Origin: Linnemannia schmuckeri
Lineage: Eukaryota > Mortierellomycota > Mortierellomycetes > Mortierellales > Mortierellaceae
Length of the DNA stretch: 64,000 nt
Reading direction: 5' to 3'
Assembly (NCBI GenBank): GCA_029449235.1
Contig: JANATG010000019.1
Location: 620,001 to 684,000 of the forward strand
Shown: positions 33,119 through 45,520 of the stretch, one piece after another
Position numbering within the stretch: position 1 is the first letter of the stretch
Layout: each line of letters begins with the position of its first letter
Program-made: the position numbers and the translations under genes
Notes under the pieces: model-generated
Seen by the model: the letters and a program-made list of their open reading frames with translations, nothing else
Database searches by the model: none
Told to the model about the DNA's origin: nothing

Positions 33119-34539
33119 ATGGTTCTTGTGCACCCCTCCCCTCTTCCTTGGACAACCTCACTTCATGCACTCTCGGCCCAACGTCGCTCGACTGCTCCGC
33201 CTCTAGCATGCAAGACCCCCAGTGCCACCCTTCCTGTAGTCCGTCCACAGTCAGTCAGGTCTACCTCCTATTCGTCCGTGCCAAGACTCAAGGACATCGA
33301 CGTCTCCCTCTCGGCCAGACCTTCGTCCTCGACTGCCATTAACATCCCATCCCCACCACTCACTCCCCATCTCAACTTCGACGACGACCACACCTTCCAA
33401 CAAGAGCCCTCGTCCACAGTTGTCGATCCTGAAGATGACAGCGACAGCGGTATCTTTTCGTCTCGCTTCCAGAGACAGCATCGTCTTCAGCGCGACGAAC
33501 AAGAACTAAAGTTGCGTCCATCCAGCTCCTCAGCACCCTCAGCCATGTCTCCACTCGAGATGCGTGCCTCGTCGAATGTTCCCATGACCACGACTGGGTT
33601 TACATTCACGAGCAACACGCATGCCAAAGAGGCCCGTGAGAGCTACGAGTACTTTTTGAGTACGATGGAGGATGACTACTGGAAGAGTGTCTCTACCATT
33701 CGCACGACCTACTTTTTCGACGGCATCGGCCGTGGTGGTGGCTTCCTTGCCGTAAGTTCAGCTCTCTTGCACACATGAATGTGTCACAAATTTCGCTTTT
33801 CCCATTCACAGCCACTGATCACTCGTCTGTTCTTCGTACGCACATGTACATATACACACCATCAACACGTACATAATAGATCCCTCACTTGGCATCGCAT
33901 GGCAACGCTAAGACAAATGTCATCTGCAGGCTGCTCGAGGCCTGGTTGACCAAGAAGCTGGTCGAACCCACCATCTCGGATTCGATCCCCGTCCTCGAAG
34001 ACAACATCCAGTCGTCGGTCGAGTCGATCGAGCAGCATCTCCGCCAGGATCCCAAGGTCTGGTCAGGCATCTCCAAGAGCTACATCCACATCCGCTGTGG
34101 CCATGTCTTTATGCTCAACACCTGCTGCGACGACGAGACCATCGTCCACCTCGGTGCCGACGAGTTCTATCAAGACGTAAGCGGAGTCTGACCATTTTTT
34201 GCTCATTATTTTCGTTGATCGACGTGTTTGCTTCGCCATCCACCGTTGTGATTTTACTTGGAACTGACACGCGTGATCGACTACTGTGATTTAATCTATG
34301 GCCAATGATAGTACCCGCTGTTTGTGGATGTGGAGATCAAGATGAACTGCGAGTCCAACTACCAGCCCAAGGAGAGCCATTTGACAGAGGTCCTCATCGC
34401 CTTCCAGAACGTCGTCAACCGAGGCAACAACGTTCTCAAGGGCACTGACAGCGAGAAAGATCAAGCTCCCTATGTCCATCGCGCCCTCATTGGCGAGACC
34501 ATCAAGCGTCGTTCGTCCCAAGCCAATTGTCTGGCATAG
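33119..34539 (+). CDS. Protein of unknown function
   Basis: Three exons (33119-33751, 33880-34176, 34312-34539) join in phase 0 to give 385 residues. The N-terminal 140 residues are Ser/Pro/Thr-rich and probably disordered (for example INIPSPPLTPHLNFDDDHTF). The remainder looks globular, with NTHAKEARESYEYFLSTMED, IRTTYFFDGIGRGGGFLA across the first junction, SIEQHLRQDPKVWSGISKSY, and CGHVFMLNTCCDDETIVHLG. The frame is open upstream to 32678, but the ATG at 33119 ends a CT-rich leader and is the likelier start. I recognise no family. There are two close Cys-x-His and Cys-Cys pairs, but no complete metal-binding motif. Confidence 0.7.
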
Positions 34540-36422
34540 TAGATGTATCTACTTTTTTTTTTTCTTGTTGTTTGCTCCTACCAAGTATTAGCATTCTCAC
34601 ACACTCCACTCTTTTTTCGCGTTTGTTTTTTGTTTGCTTTTTTTTGTTCTTGTTTTCATACTTTTCTTTTTCCCATCCTACCATTCTGTACATATCATTT
34701 TTTTCCCTGTAATTAGTCCTCTTCTCTCCCTCTTTCTTCTTGCGTGCTTACCTACTAATTTGCACCTAGTTCCTCAACCAGTCAGTCCAAATAAAAGAAA
34801 AAACAATCGCGATCAAGATCGCGAATTTTACTTGAACAGTCGGTGCAACATAAATATTAATTGAAGGAACGCGTCCTCGCGGACATGAAAAAATGCAGAT
34901 ACTAAGAGGGTAAAGGACTCTTGCTATCGCTAGGCATAGCAAGTGTCTGCTAACGTTGAAAGTAGAAGAGGTAGAGTGATGAGGGAGGAGCGAGGAGGTG
35001 AACTTGAAGACGCGGGGAGACATGACTGATGGGTCGAGACTGAAGAGTGCTCGAAAACTTGCTTGGTTTGCTTGCGAGATTAGAGAGAGAGAGGGCATAG
35101 TTTGGTGTGCTTTTGCTCGCCTCTTTTTTCACTTCCTTGGCATCTTGCGACTCATTTTGTATTTACCAAGGAAAGAAGATATGGTGTAGTAGTAGGAGAG
35201 ATACAAGGAGTACGGAGCCGAGCGTCGGGTTCTTGTTGTCAGCAATAACTTAAAGACTGAGCACTATCATTATCTCTTTCTTCTTTTTTCGCGTAATTCT
35301 ACAATTTACGATGGCCTTGGGAAATTGCGTATGTGCGACTGGCAATAACGTAGACGATGAAGGACAATGTGAGGTAACAAGTTTTAGTGGTTGTAGATAC
35401 CAGGGCAATGAGAACCTTCCGCAGAAGGAGCTGCAGATCCTGATTGATCATACACAGAGGAAAGAAGGAAAGAAATGAAGGTGGTCCAGTCATGGTCCGC
35501 CCTCATACTGCTGGTAGCCCATGTTTCCTGGGTACGAGATGCGATTGGCGGAGAGCGAAGGCTTTAGCAGCCAGTCTCCACATGGAAATCTTGTTTACAA
35601 ATCCTCATTGGGGCCTTTGTTAGAAAGGTGGATGGAAATCGCGTGTGCGGTGGATGAAATATGAACAAAGACGAAGGAGGAGATGTCTTGCCAACAGCCC
35701 GGAGTATAGTGTCGGGGCCACAGAGGGGAGGGAGGATAATCTGTGGACATTGTAAAACAAGAAAGCAAAACTAAAAAAGTTATTGTAGCACAAGAAATAA
35801 GGAGAGGGGGAAGGAGGACATGCGACATGGAAAAGTAGGAGAGAAAAAGAAAGAACGAGAGATGTACTTTTGTCTTCTTGTTTTGCTCCTGGTGATTCCA
35901 TCCATCGATCCTTTGATGCTCGTAAACAAGAAGGAATGGTTGCATTCATGTGCCATATGCATCCTTCCACAAGACAAGAAAGAAGAAAAGACCATGGGTG
36001 GTGTTGTTTGTTACTTCACCAAGGGTATCCTTGTAAATGAGTGAGTGCATTAGTCCCTGGATGACTTTTGCCTTGAACCACAAAACCCAGTCCCTTCCCT
36101 CTGTTCTCTTTTGTCCCTTTTTTTCATAATATTTGTTTGTCTCGCTTGTCTCTCCCTTCCGTATTTTATTTTCCTTTTTCCCTTCCCTTCCCTTCCCTCT
36201 TGTCTCTCTGTCTCGTTACCTCAACCACTCTCTTTCCCTCTTCCTCTCCCTCTCCCTCCCCCCCCTCACCCTCACCCTCTCTAATACACTCTTCTTCCCT
36301 TCTCATCGTTATTGTTCATCGTACTATTTACTGTTTCCCATCTCTCCTATCTCCTCTCCCATACTTCCTTTTCTTTTTTTTTTTCTCTTCCTTCTTGCCT
36401 TTTTCATCTTTCCTTTCTCTTT

Positions 36423-36464
<42 letters not shown>

Positions 36465-36595
36465 ATTACTTCCTCTTACTCCCTTCTTGCCGTCATCCAC
36501 ACAGACTCTTTCGCATCCGACACTCACACAAGCCACACCGTCAAGCCAAGCCAAGACAAGCAACTTCCCCTGACTGACCGACCGACCAACAAACA
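34540..36595. other. Intergenic region, no gene supported
   Basis: About 2 kb. The first part is AT-rich 3' flank. The minus-strand frames at 34.8-36.0 kb are low-complexity with no family resemblance. From 36.1 kb on it is a CT-rich leader containing the longest poly(T) run of the window, just before the FHA-RING gene. Confidence 0.5.
36425..36463. repeat. Poly(T) homopolymer
   Basis: Run of 39 T, about 130 bp upstream of the FHA-RING start codon, inside a CT-rich leader. Confidence 0.95.
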
Positions 36596-39500
36596 ATGAG
36601 CGCACACACCCACACAAACGGTGGCCACGCGTCCATCGCCTCTCCACCAGGACCACCAGGAGGACAACAAACAGGAGCTCCAGGATCATCCTCAGCTCCC
36701 TCAACGGCTACTACCGCACCTGTCCCTCACATTCGCATAGTACCCCACCTCGATGCCCCACGTTCGCTCCATTTCGAGGTCGTTGACAAGGATGTCCCCG
36801 AGGGCTTCGTCCTCAAAATCGGCCGCTTCACCGACAAACAAGCCCTCCCCAACAGAGTCACCTTCAAATCCAAAGTCGTCTCCCGCGGACATGCCGAGAT
36901 CTACACAGAGCGGGGCAGGGTAATTCATCTCTCTCTTTTCATTGCTTATGGCTTCTGTTGATATGGGTACTCTCAAGCCTTTTCATTATTGGCAAAACGA
37001 CAACGACAACAAAAAAAAGACGATTGAAGGTCATTTGGATGAGAGAACAAGTAACTGGAATTCAGGATAAGCAACAACCACAACAACAGCACCTTCACTC
37101 TTTTTATTCGCCTACAGCTGATGAGCTTGCTTACACCCCCTCTCGTGTGCCAAGCAAACAGGACTGGACGCTGCTGCTGGAGAACCACCTCGCCCTTTCT
37201 CCTTCGTTTTTTTTATTCTCGTTTCTCCCTTTCCACCCCCTTTCTCAGTATCAACTCTTTTTTGCCAGAGGATAAGTTGCGAAATGCGCGGATACAGACA
37301 GACAATGACACCATACTGCGAATTGAATCTTTTTCTTGTGGAAGGACAGAGAAAGGACTTAAAAACGTTGATACCGACGGACAGACGCACTTTGGAGTCG
37401 AATGGCAGACATTACTTTGGATAGAAGTTCCGAATTGATGTGAAATACCGATAGAGACTGAGGCAATCTTGGACCCGTTACCCTTCTGGAAGGTCTGGAT
37501 AAAACAAGGAGGGCTGGGGGTGAAAAGGAGGGTCAAAAGGAAGGTCAAAAAGGCGACTTGTCTTGTTTTTTGAACATATGTTAGCTTCGTTTTCACTTCA
37601 ATCAAACTTTTCATCCTCAGCGATCAAAAGAGCGTGCTCGTAACACAATTGTCAAAATCATCTGGATAGAAGAGTCAAAGAGTCAGGAAGCTGGATTGTA
37701 CTGGCTGACCTTCCAAAGGACGTCATCGGGCAGTCGACAAGGATACTTTTGGGGTTGGGAGGAGAAAGGGAAAAGAGATTGGTGATTTTAGACTGCAAAG
37801 CAAGAGGATTGTCAGTTCGTTCTAGAGTTACTGCGCTGTTCCTCTTTTCCAAGGACAACGCATACCAAGAGCAACTTTAACTATGCGCAAGCAGAAGGAT
37901 AGACTGTGCTCTTCAAACTCGGGACTGTTATGTTGGACAATAATAACGAAGATCAAGAAGAGCAGGACTGATTATGTGTGAGTAGAAGAAAAGAACATGC
38001 TTCTAATTCAGGATTGTTGCTCTTTTGATAACTAGTTCTTCATCCGGGATACAAAGTCTTCGTCAGGAACGTTTCTTAATCACGCCCGACTTTCGCCCCC
38101 AGGAGTCGAATCCAAGCCCACTCTGTTGAAAGATGGTGATGTTGTCCAACTCGGAGTGGATTATCAAGGAGGCACACAAGGTGAGTTGACCCGACCTGAC
38201 AAGCGAGTCTTTTTCAGTGAAACGGGTTATTCTCCGGGGCTGGGATTTTCGTCATGGAAACAACAGTCTGGATGATATGCCAGATTTACCGAATAGACTA
38301 GATCAAGGGGAGACAGAATTGCGTCAACACCATCAACAAAGAGAGTTTCACAAACCCACTTGACACTGGGCAAAAGGGCAAAGTAGACAACACGCACAAA
38401 AGCGGAGAAAGGAACGGTAGAAACAAAGAAAATAGGGGCGAGGTACGTTTGGGCGATGTAAACAAGGAGTTGGCAGCGAGTGCATCCGGATCTTTTAACA
38501 ACGGTCAGCATGGCATACGAACCCAGCACAACAAGCTGCATACACAGCGCAGCATTCAACATTCGCATGATGAATCGCCTATTGTCCTTTTGCTCACACA
38601 AATATGTTACTTTGTTGCTCCTTTTAGAAATCTACCGCTGCGTCAAGATGCGATTGGAGTTGAACAGATCATGGCAGCAACAACCCAATGCCTTTAGGTG
38701 AGTGCATCAACCATAGCATTGTTCAAACTATTTTTTACCAGTGATGAAAAGTCTTTCCATTGCTCTAACAGTTGATGTGCTTCTGTCCCTACCAATTTAA
38801 TAGAGCAAACACACTAAAGGTCATCCGTAACCTGACAACTGCCAATGCCGCCAGCGCCACTGACTGCTGTATCTGCTTGTTCAGGATCGCATCCTTTCAA
38901 TCGCTGTTTGTTGCCCCCTGTTCACACGTATACCACTACAAGTGCATTCGACCATTGTTGATGGCCAATCACCCAGGATTCCTCTGCCCGCTTTGCAGGA
39001 CGTTTGCCGATCTGGAGGACAGTGTTGAGATTGACGACCCAGTCGAGGAAGAGATACCTGCAGAAGGTGATTGTTAGTTTGCAATGCTTTTTTTGCAAAT
39101 GCAGTGTAATATAGGTCCTCTTTCGTTTCAGGGGGAAAAGATCTGTGAGAGCAAGTGCGATTTAGAGGAAGAGAGAAAGAGAGTTGGAACGAATTTCTGA
39201 CAGCATATAGTGTCCGTCGTTTGCCTTTGTTCCTCACAGATGTTGCTGCTGCCATCGAGAACGCAACAAGACAACAAGAAGCGGCTGTGGAACAAGTCAT
39301 CGAATCGCCTGTCGTCGAGGAATCAGTCGCACAAGCAGGGAGACCTCTGACAGAGGCATTGACCGAGGAGGCCTACGCACCCACTCCTCCCTCTGTCCAA
39401 GCACACACCTTTCAGCCACCTGAGCATGACACATACCCCGCTGAACGAGAGTCGTCTGGACAAAGCCACGCCCAAGTCCAGGAGCGATTGGCCCCCAGCC

Positions 39501-40510
39501 CCCTGAGCCATGAGGATATGGATCTCGACATTCAGCAACGAGGCAACCCCACTAACGACGTGGAGGAGATCAATGAGCCCCGTCATTTCGGAGACGACCA
39601 GGCTCCCACCACCCCTGCTCAACAGACGGAACTCGCCTCCTCACCTATGGATATTGTGACTCCTTCAGTCCCTGTTTCTGGAGGGCAAACGTCGATCTCG
39701 TCGGTTAACTCTTCAGCTATGCAGTCGCCCTCGTCTGCATTCTTCATGGCACCCTCTCCACCCGCATTTGGATCATCATCTAATATGGGATCTACCCCCA
39801 TTTCCTTTGGATCGCCTTCAAGGCCGCAATCAGGTCAACAGAATACCTCTGTCAGTCCGTCAAACCACATTTCCGCGGCCGGCAACATGATCCAGAACTT
39901 TGTCCGTAATATTTCGATCCCTACGCGGAACCGCACCCGCACCAATTCCAACTCTCCACTCAATCCAATAATTCAACAGCAGCAGCAGCAGCAGCCGGGA
40001 TCGAGTTCATCTGGAAGCGTGGCTTTGAGTACACAGGAGCCTCTTCACAACCGGATGCAGCACCAGCAGACCCTCCGCCCTGGCGATGGCAACACGGACG
40101 TTTTTGGAAAGACGTTGGTGGTAACACCTCCACCGATGAACTCTCTTAACCTTGTTTCTGCGGAGGGACACAATAGTGGGCCTGCAGGAGGCTACCGGGT
40201 GCATACCTCGTTTAGTAGTGGTGCCTCTGAGCTGAGAGCGGTTTCGGAGATGGAGCTGGAATATCCAACCGGCGAGAGCTCGAGTGAAGGCCAGCAGAAT
40301 GGCTTGGAGGAGGGACATTCGAGCCAAAATCCCCACCAATATCACTCTTCTTCCCAGCAAGCAGGATCTCAAGAGCCCGAGGGTCAGGAGCAGTCGCAGC
40401 ACTCTCAGAGCGCCGATGGACATGAACAGCATTTATCCCAGTCACAACAACAATCTCAATCCCAGCATTCCCCATACTCTTTGCAGCAGGCCACTGAGAC
40501 TTCTGTGTAA
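36596..40510 (+). CDS. FHA-RING E3 ubiquitin ligase, Dma1/Chfr/RNF8 type
   Basis: Phosphothreonine-reading ubiquitin ligase; the yeast relatives Dma1/Dma2 act in mitotic and septin checkpoints. Five exons: 36596-36919, 38036-38180, 38628-38697, 38804-39066 and 39240-40510, totalling 690 residues. The FHA domain (about 65-155) shows LKIGRF, VVSRGHAEIY and RDTKSSSGTFLNHARL, the conserved Gly-Arg, Ser-Arg-x-His and Asn positions. The RING-H2 (about 199-247) reads CCICL, then APCSHVYHYKCIRPLL, then CPLCRTF, as in Dma proteins. The C-terminal 430 residues are low-complexity, rich in Ser, Gln and Pro, with poly-Gln near 39975 and a QSQSQQ tail. Intron 1 is 1,116 bp, about ten times the local norm, yet no residues are missing from the FHA fold across it. 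Confidence 0.9.
36920..38035 (+). other. Unusually long first intron of the FHA-RING gene
   Basis: GTAATT donor and ACTAG acceptor; the flanking exons read continuously as one FHA domain (YTERGR, then FFIRDTK). Introns elsewhere in the window are mostly 50-200 bp. I see no coding exon inside on the plus strand; the minus-strand frame at 37213-37614 is not convincing. Confidence 0.65.
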
Positions 40511-41358
40511 AGGACTTTTTTCTCTTGGGTTACTTACTTGTGTTGCTCTCCGGCTCATGCTATTCAGTCGAAGATAAAACAAAAACAAATAAAAAAAGAC
40601 AACAACAACAACAATACAAAGAACAGGTTGGACTGCACAGCATTGCTTGTAGCCGAAGTGTTGAGGAGTAACTGCTAAAAAAAAATACGACACGCGGGTC
40701 GCGAAAGGCGTATGCCTGTGCCTGAATGTATTGACTTTGCCATGTAGAAAAGAATTTGTAGACCACAAGATGCTTATCGAGGCGGGAAGGCAATACTGGT
40801 ATGCATGCGGGGTATGCATGCGCGGTCTACATCAGTCTCCCTGCCATCACATTGATTGAATGGACTGGCATTAAATAACATGTTTGCTTTGTCGACAAGG
40901 CGCTATCGTATGAGGTCAATAACAACAGAGACATGAGATGATGTGAGCGTTGAGTTTCAAAAGACAAATGGTGGCGAAAGTGAGTTTGAAAGAGTAGGAA
41001 ACAGGGGGACAGAAAGAGAGAAAGGATGAAAGCTCACGTCTCTTTTTTTCTTTTGTGCTTTGCTACAGCCCAATTCTCGCCCGAGGGGGCGTACACATAC
41101 TTCTCTGCCTTCGTCTCTTCGTTATCGGTATGTCTGCGTGTTTTGTTCTCCTTTCTCTCTTCTTCCTCTTGTCTGCGCCATCCCCTCCTCTCCCTTTTCC
41201 GTCCTCACTCCCTGCACTCCCTGCACTCCTCCATCTTTTACCCCTACACACACGCACACATAAAAACCACTACAAAAATTGTTAACGAATCCCTCCCTCA
41301 CTCCTCTCTTTTTTACCCTCACGTTATTAACACACCAAAAAAGAAAAATCATAAAAAT
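40511..41358. other. Intergenic region and leader of secreted Hsp70-like gene A
   Basis: No separate gene. The last 300 bp are CT-rich and include CACACACGCACACAT near 41247-41262; the frame open from 41026 is 5' UTR that happens to lack stops. Confidence 0.45.
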
Positions 41359-43784
41359 ATGCTTGCAAAGACCACCCTGGTGGCATTGACCACGGCGCTG
41401 GCTTTGCTGATCGCCACCTTTGGCCCCACCTCTACCACAGCCCTTCCTATCGCTGATGACAACTACAGCAACAACGACGACGACGACAGCAACATCAAGT
41501 GCAACTTCTACCGCAGCGAATACGAACCCACCGCCCCTGTTCCCGTTCCTCCTACCAGAACTACGCCCAGACCACCCCGAGTGGCTTACTTCAATCTCCC
41601 CACCCCTTCCTCTTCTCCTTCCCTTTATCACTACTACAACGGTGAATATGACTACGCACCCTATGATGGACCTGGTGGATTTGTCAGGGCCACGCCTTCC
41701 ACGTCTGTTTGGGGCGGGATTGCCACGGGATTTTATTACCCGACCGTTAGCAACGGTGGTGGACGCCCAGTAGCCATTCCTACTTGGACTGCTCGTGCTC
41801 CGAGGTACTCTCGCCTTCCTAAGACGACTACTTGGCCTGCTTACTTGCGGACTACTACGCATTGGTATGGAGGTGCCGTTCCTTCGCAGACCATGCCGGC
41901 GGGCGGCAATAATCCGCCTCCCATGCCTGCAGGTACACCCTATCGTTACAATGGTGGGAACAACGGTGGTGCGCAACAGCAACAGCGTCCTTTTGGTGTT
42001 GACCAGCAGAACTCGACTCAGTTTGAGGGCGAGAATAGTGTCAGCTATGACGACCACGATGACAACTCAGTGGAGTATGAGTATGAGTACGAGTACGGCG
42101 GTCCCCATCCTCCCACTGCTACTTTTGCTCTTCCTCCTCTCACTACCACAAGTCGTTTTTATGGAAATGAGCAGATGGATGACGAGTTTTGTCGCCCTTC
42201 AGGAAAGACACAACGCTACATCGGAATCGGTAAGGTTTTTTCAAACGTTTTTTTCCTTGCAAATTGCAACAATCTCTTTCGGTTCTCCACTCAATCATTT
42301 TAAGTTGCTCACAGTTCGTTCGTTTTTGTTTCTCTTTCGCTTGGTCTTCCATGCTTACACCTAAAATAGACCTGAGAGAGGACAGTTTTGCGGTTGGTCA
42401 TGTCAACTCAGCCGGCAAGGTGGAGTTGATTCCTAACAAGGATGGGAGTTACTACACCCCTGCGCATGTCCGGTTCATCAATGGAGGTCGTAAAGCCCTG
42501 GTCGGTCTAGCTGCCCTTGGAGAGAACGGAGAGGAAGGCTTGAACACCGAGAAGGATGATGCTCCTATTGTTGACCTTTCTGAGATGAAGCCTGGGTACA
42601 TGAACGAGTGGTACCCTGAGAATGTCTTGTTCAGTCTTGGACGCGATCGAGCTTCTCCAGATGGGGCTATTGATTTTAGCTATGCCTCGCGCCGCTTGGT
42701 GGAGAATCAGACGATGTTGGAAAGTGATAAGATCATGTTGGCTGAACACGGACCGTACCGTCAACGTGGACACATTTTGGCGGTGGTCTTGAAGCGAGCC
42801 ATCGATATGGCTGAGCGTCACTTGTCATTTGCGGGCGAGAAGGTGGACGGGATTGTGATGACTACGCAAGATTTCTCGAACAATGTTGAGGATGCGTTGT
42901 ATAAAAATGGAAGGCATATCGCTGATCGGTCGAGCGAGTGGAATTATGGTCCAACGAAGCTGCAAACGGACCTGTTCGACCTCTACCCTGAGACGCTGTC
43001 GTTGGCGGCGGCCCATATTCAGTTCTTTGAGTCAAGAGTCCAGCGCGATCCCTTGGGTGGTGAGGATGCCTACCTCCCTCAGACAGTGTTGCTTTACAAC
43101 TTGCGAGAATCGACCGAGGACATGAAGGTGATGCAGTACATCAAGGGCACGTTTGGACTGCGCCCCTTCCATCTGAAGTCACTGGGTGAATATCTCCCCC
43201 ACGAGGACGGTCTCATCCAGGAAGAGTTTGAGCGTTATCTCATGAAGTCCCTCGCGAACCAAATCAATGAAATTAGGGGAGCTACAGGTCGACTCGAGAC
43301 ACCCTTCGAGCTTCCCGAGGTCCCGTATATGGACAAGGCCTGGTTCCGCCGTGCGACTATTGTGATGGATCTCCTCTCGGAGGACCCGACCAGTGGTGCC
43401 AATGCGTATAAGCATGACGATGTATATGTTGAGCTCTCGTTGGGACCCACTACGATGTATTCTTTGTCGTTCGGTGTTTGGAAGCAGATTCGGTTCGAGT
43501 TCTTGAAGGAGCGTTTGTCCAAAATGGTCGACAGGATTCTTGCCGTTTCCGGGCTAGAGGGCAAGGGTATGGTGGACCATTTGGTGGTTGCGGACACGAC
43601 CTTGTTCAAGGGCCAATCGACTGCTGCCATGGAGGCTATCTTCGGAGAGGAGGGGAAGAAGAAGGTTGTGAAGGCGGTTGATCCCCAGAGGGCGGTTGCG
43701 GAGGGCATTGCTACGATTGCTGGACTTCTCACCAAGGAGTCTCCCTTGCAGGTTCCTTGGTACTGTTCCTTCCATCAGTATTAG
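41359..43784 (+). CDS. Secreted degenerate Hsp70-like protein A (nucleotide-binding fold only)
   Basis: Two exons (41359-42229, 42370-43784) give 761 residues. The signal peptide is LVALTTALALLIATFGPTST. It is followed by an extension of about 260 residues rich in Pro, Thr, Tyr, Gly and Asn, with an EYEYEYEYGG repeat, which spans most of exon 1. From about residue 287 the sequence follows the Hsp70 nucleotide-binding domain: YIGIDLREDSFAVGHVN aligns to the phosphate-1 motif IGIDLGTT, and VELSLGPTTMYSLSFG to phosphate-2. MVDHLVVADTTLFK and AVDPQRAVAEGIATIAG align to the adenosine region and the end of the domain. The catalytic Gly/Thr residues are largely replaced, so ATP hydrolysis is doubtful. 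The protein stops at the end of this domain; no substrate-binding domain exists. A tandem family continues downstream. Confidence 0.8.
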
Positions 43785-44444
43785 TGAAATGACTTATAGT
43801 TTTCTTCGCTATTGTCTGCGTAACGCGACCCCCTTTTTTATTATTGCATTTTAGTCCTTCAGTGTGATCGTCGTGGAGAATGCGAATGTATAAACAAAAA
43901 AAAATCAGCGATGGTCTTTCGTTGTTGGTCCTTGTTGGCCCATTAATAAATTTGGTGTTGTTGATTGTCTTTGTTCAACCAACGGTTGCTGTATCTTTAT
44001 TCTCATGACGCCCCACGTCCTTCATGAGCAATTGTCGTCTCCTCTTTCCCCGTAAATCTTTCCTTCTTTCTCTCCCTACTGAAATTTTGCTCACCCGGCC
44101 CTTATCGTGGTTCAATCGAGGCGGTCCACTTTTGAGCCCAAAATTTGGGACAGTCATTTTATTTGTAACCTCATACCGCCCTCTCTTTCGTTCCTTATCA
44201 ATCACCTTTTTCTGTCAATGCTATTGAACGCAATGACATTGCCTCCCAGGCTATCTTCAAATCCTTCGAAAGGGCATTCTGTAACCTATCATCGTCTCCT
44301 CTTCCTCAAGTCCCATCTGACAGCCTCGATCTCAATCCACGTCAATGTTGGATCCTATGGCCTCCTCATCGGCATCGGCGATTGGATAAAGGAGCTAATT
44401 TTGCTCTCACAAAAACAGTTCGTGTATCACGATGTATATAGGCA
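43785..44444. other. Spacer between Hsp70-like gene A and the inverted-repeat element
   Basis: No gene supported. It may include the lost 5' part of pseudogene B, but I see no readable signal peptide. Confidence 0.4.
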
Positions 44445-44690
44445 CGGTACACCGCGCCCTTGACATAAGAGCGAGATCCGCCCTTATGTATAGTTTTTTA
44501 TTCTATTCAGTTCAATCAGCACTTTTTTTTTTTGAAAAAATTGCAATCATACTCGACATTGGTAATTTTTTTTTTTTTTTTTTTCGAAAAAAACGAAGTA
44601 ACAAAAAAAAGTACTGACTGAATTGAATAGAAATAAAAAACTCAACATAAGAGCGGATCTCGTTCTTACGTCAAGGGCGTGGTGTACACA
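44445..44690. mobile_element. MITE-like element with long terminal inverted repeats
   Basis: The left arm (about 44446-44530) begins GTACACCGCGCCCTTGACAT. The right arm (about 44608-44688) ends with the near-exact reverse complement (ATGTCAAGGG-type pairing, closing in GGTGTACAC). The arms pair over roughly 75-85 bp, including the AAGAGCGAGATCCGC and TTCTATTCAGTTCAATCAG segments, separated by a T-rich centre. No coding capacity. Target-site duplication is not clear. It lies just before the surviving exon of pseudogene B, where that gene's first exon and intron should be. Confidence 0.75.
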
Positions 44691-44758
44691 CCAACAAGAC
44701 CCCGTTCCTCCCGTCACCCACTCATCCTTACCCAACTGTTTTTGTCCGCTAAACTAGA

Positions 44759-45520
44759 CGCGAGAGAAAGTGAGTTCTCGATAAGCTTATTGAACTACAA
44801 CGGCACAACCGCATACATCTACAGTGAAAAATGTGACAGCTTCACGCCTTCCTTCGTCAGGTTCCTCGAAGGCGGTGAGAGGGCGCTTGTTAGAACAGGA
44901 ATAAAGTTAAGTGATAGGGCATCGACGGATGGACAGTTTGTTTAGGGACCGTTTAAGAAGGTCCTTTTGAGAAGTTGGATGGAGAGGTGAGAGCAGTTTT
45001 GGAGGGGCCCCTTGAGAGTGCATCTAGCATTGGGTATAGGCCGTCTTGTGTGGAGGATGATAGTGATGTTGAGGTGATGGATGAATGATGATGAGGTAGA
45101 GACAAAGGAGGGGCAAGGGCGAGGTCCGGAGTGGAAGGAGGATATGATGGCAATTTTGTTTAAGCGAGTCATGAATGTTGGAGAATCCGTGCCTGCAATC
45201 AGTGAAGTGGCTCACATTGTTTGTGGTATCCGTTCCATCTCGCTGTGACCCCGAGAACCCCTAGCCGTTGTATGTAAATGAGGCGGCAACAACGGTGGGA
45301 TGAGTGGTGTGATCTCGATAGAGACTGTTGATCATTTGATTGTGATGGACAAGACGCGGTTCTAGTTCCAGTCGACCACAGTCCTGGAGAAAGCTGTGCT
45401 AGGGGTGCGATTGCTCATGGGATTGGGAGGTATGCGGGGCGGTATTCGAGGCTGTATTCGAGGCGGTCGAGGGTTGTTGTCGCAGGCCAATCTCATGACT
45501 ACTACCATTCTTGAAAAGTT
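44759..45520 (+). pseudogene. Decayed secreted Hsp70-like gene B
   Basis: After an AACTAG acceptor the frame reads DARESEFSISLLNY and FTPSFVRFLEGGERALV, aligned to the start of the nucleotide-binding domain in gene A, and then stops at 44943. Further on, 45320-45400 reads TVDHLIVMDKTRF, a stop, then FQSTTVLEKAV, matching the MVDHLVVADTTLFKGQST region of gene A. The middle of the domain is deleted or unreadable and the signal-peptide exon is absent, so this is a clear remnant rather than a gene. Confidence 0.8.

Noticed and set aside
35595..35970. Pair of overlapping minus-strand frames of about 116 codons
   Set aside because: Low-complexity Ser/Phe/Leu text from a purine-rich region; no support as a gene.
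41122..42057. 311-codon minus-strand frame
   Set aside because: Antisense to the low-complexity exon of Hsp70-like gene A; its Arg/Val/Gly text reflects repeats on the other strand.
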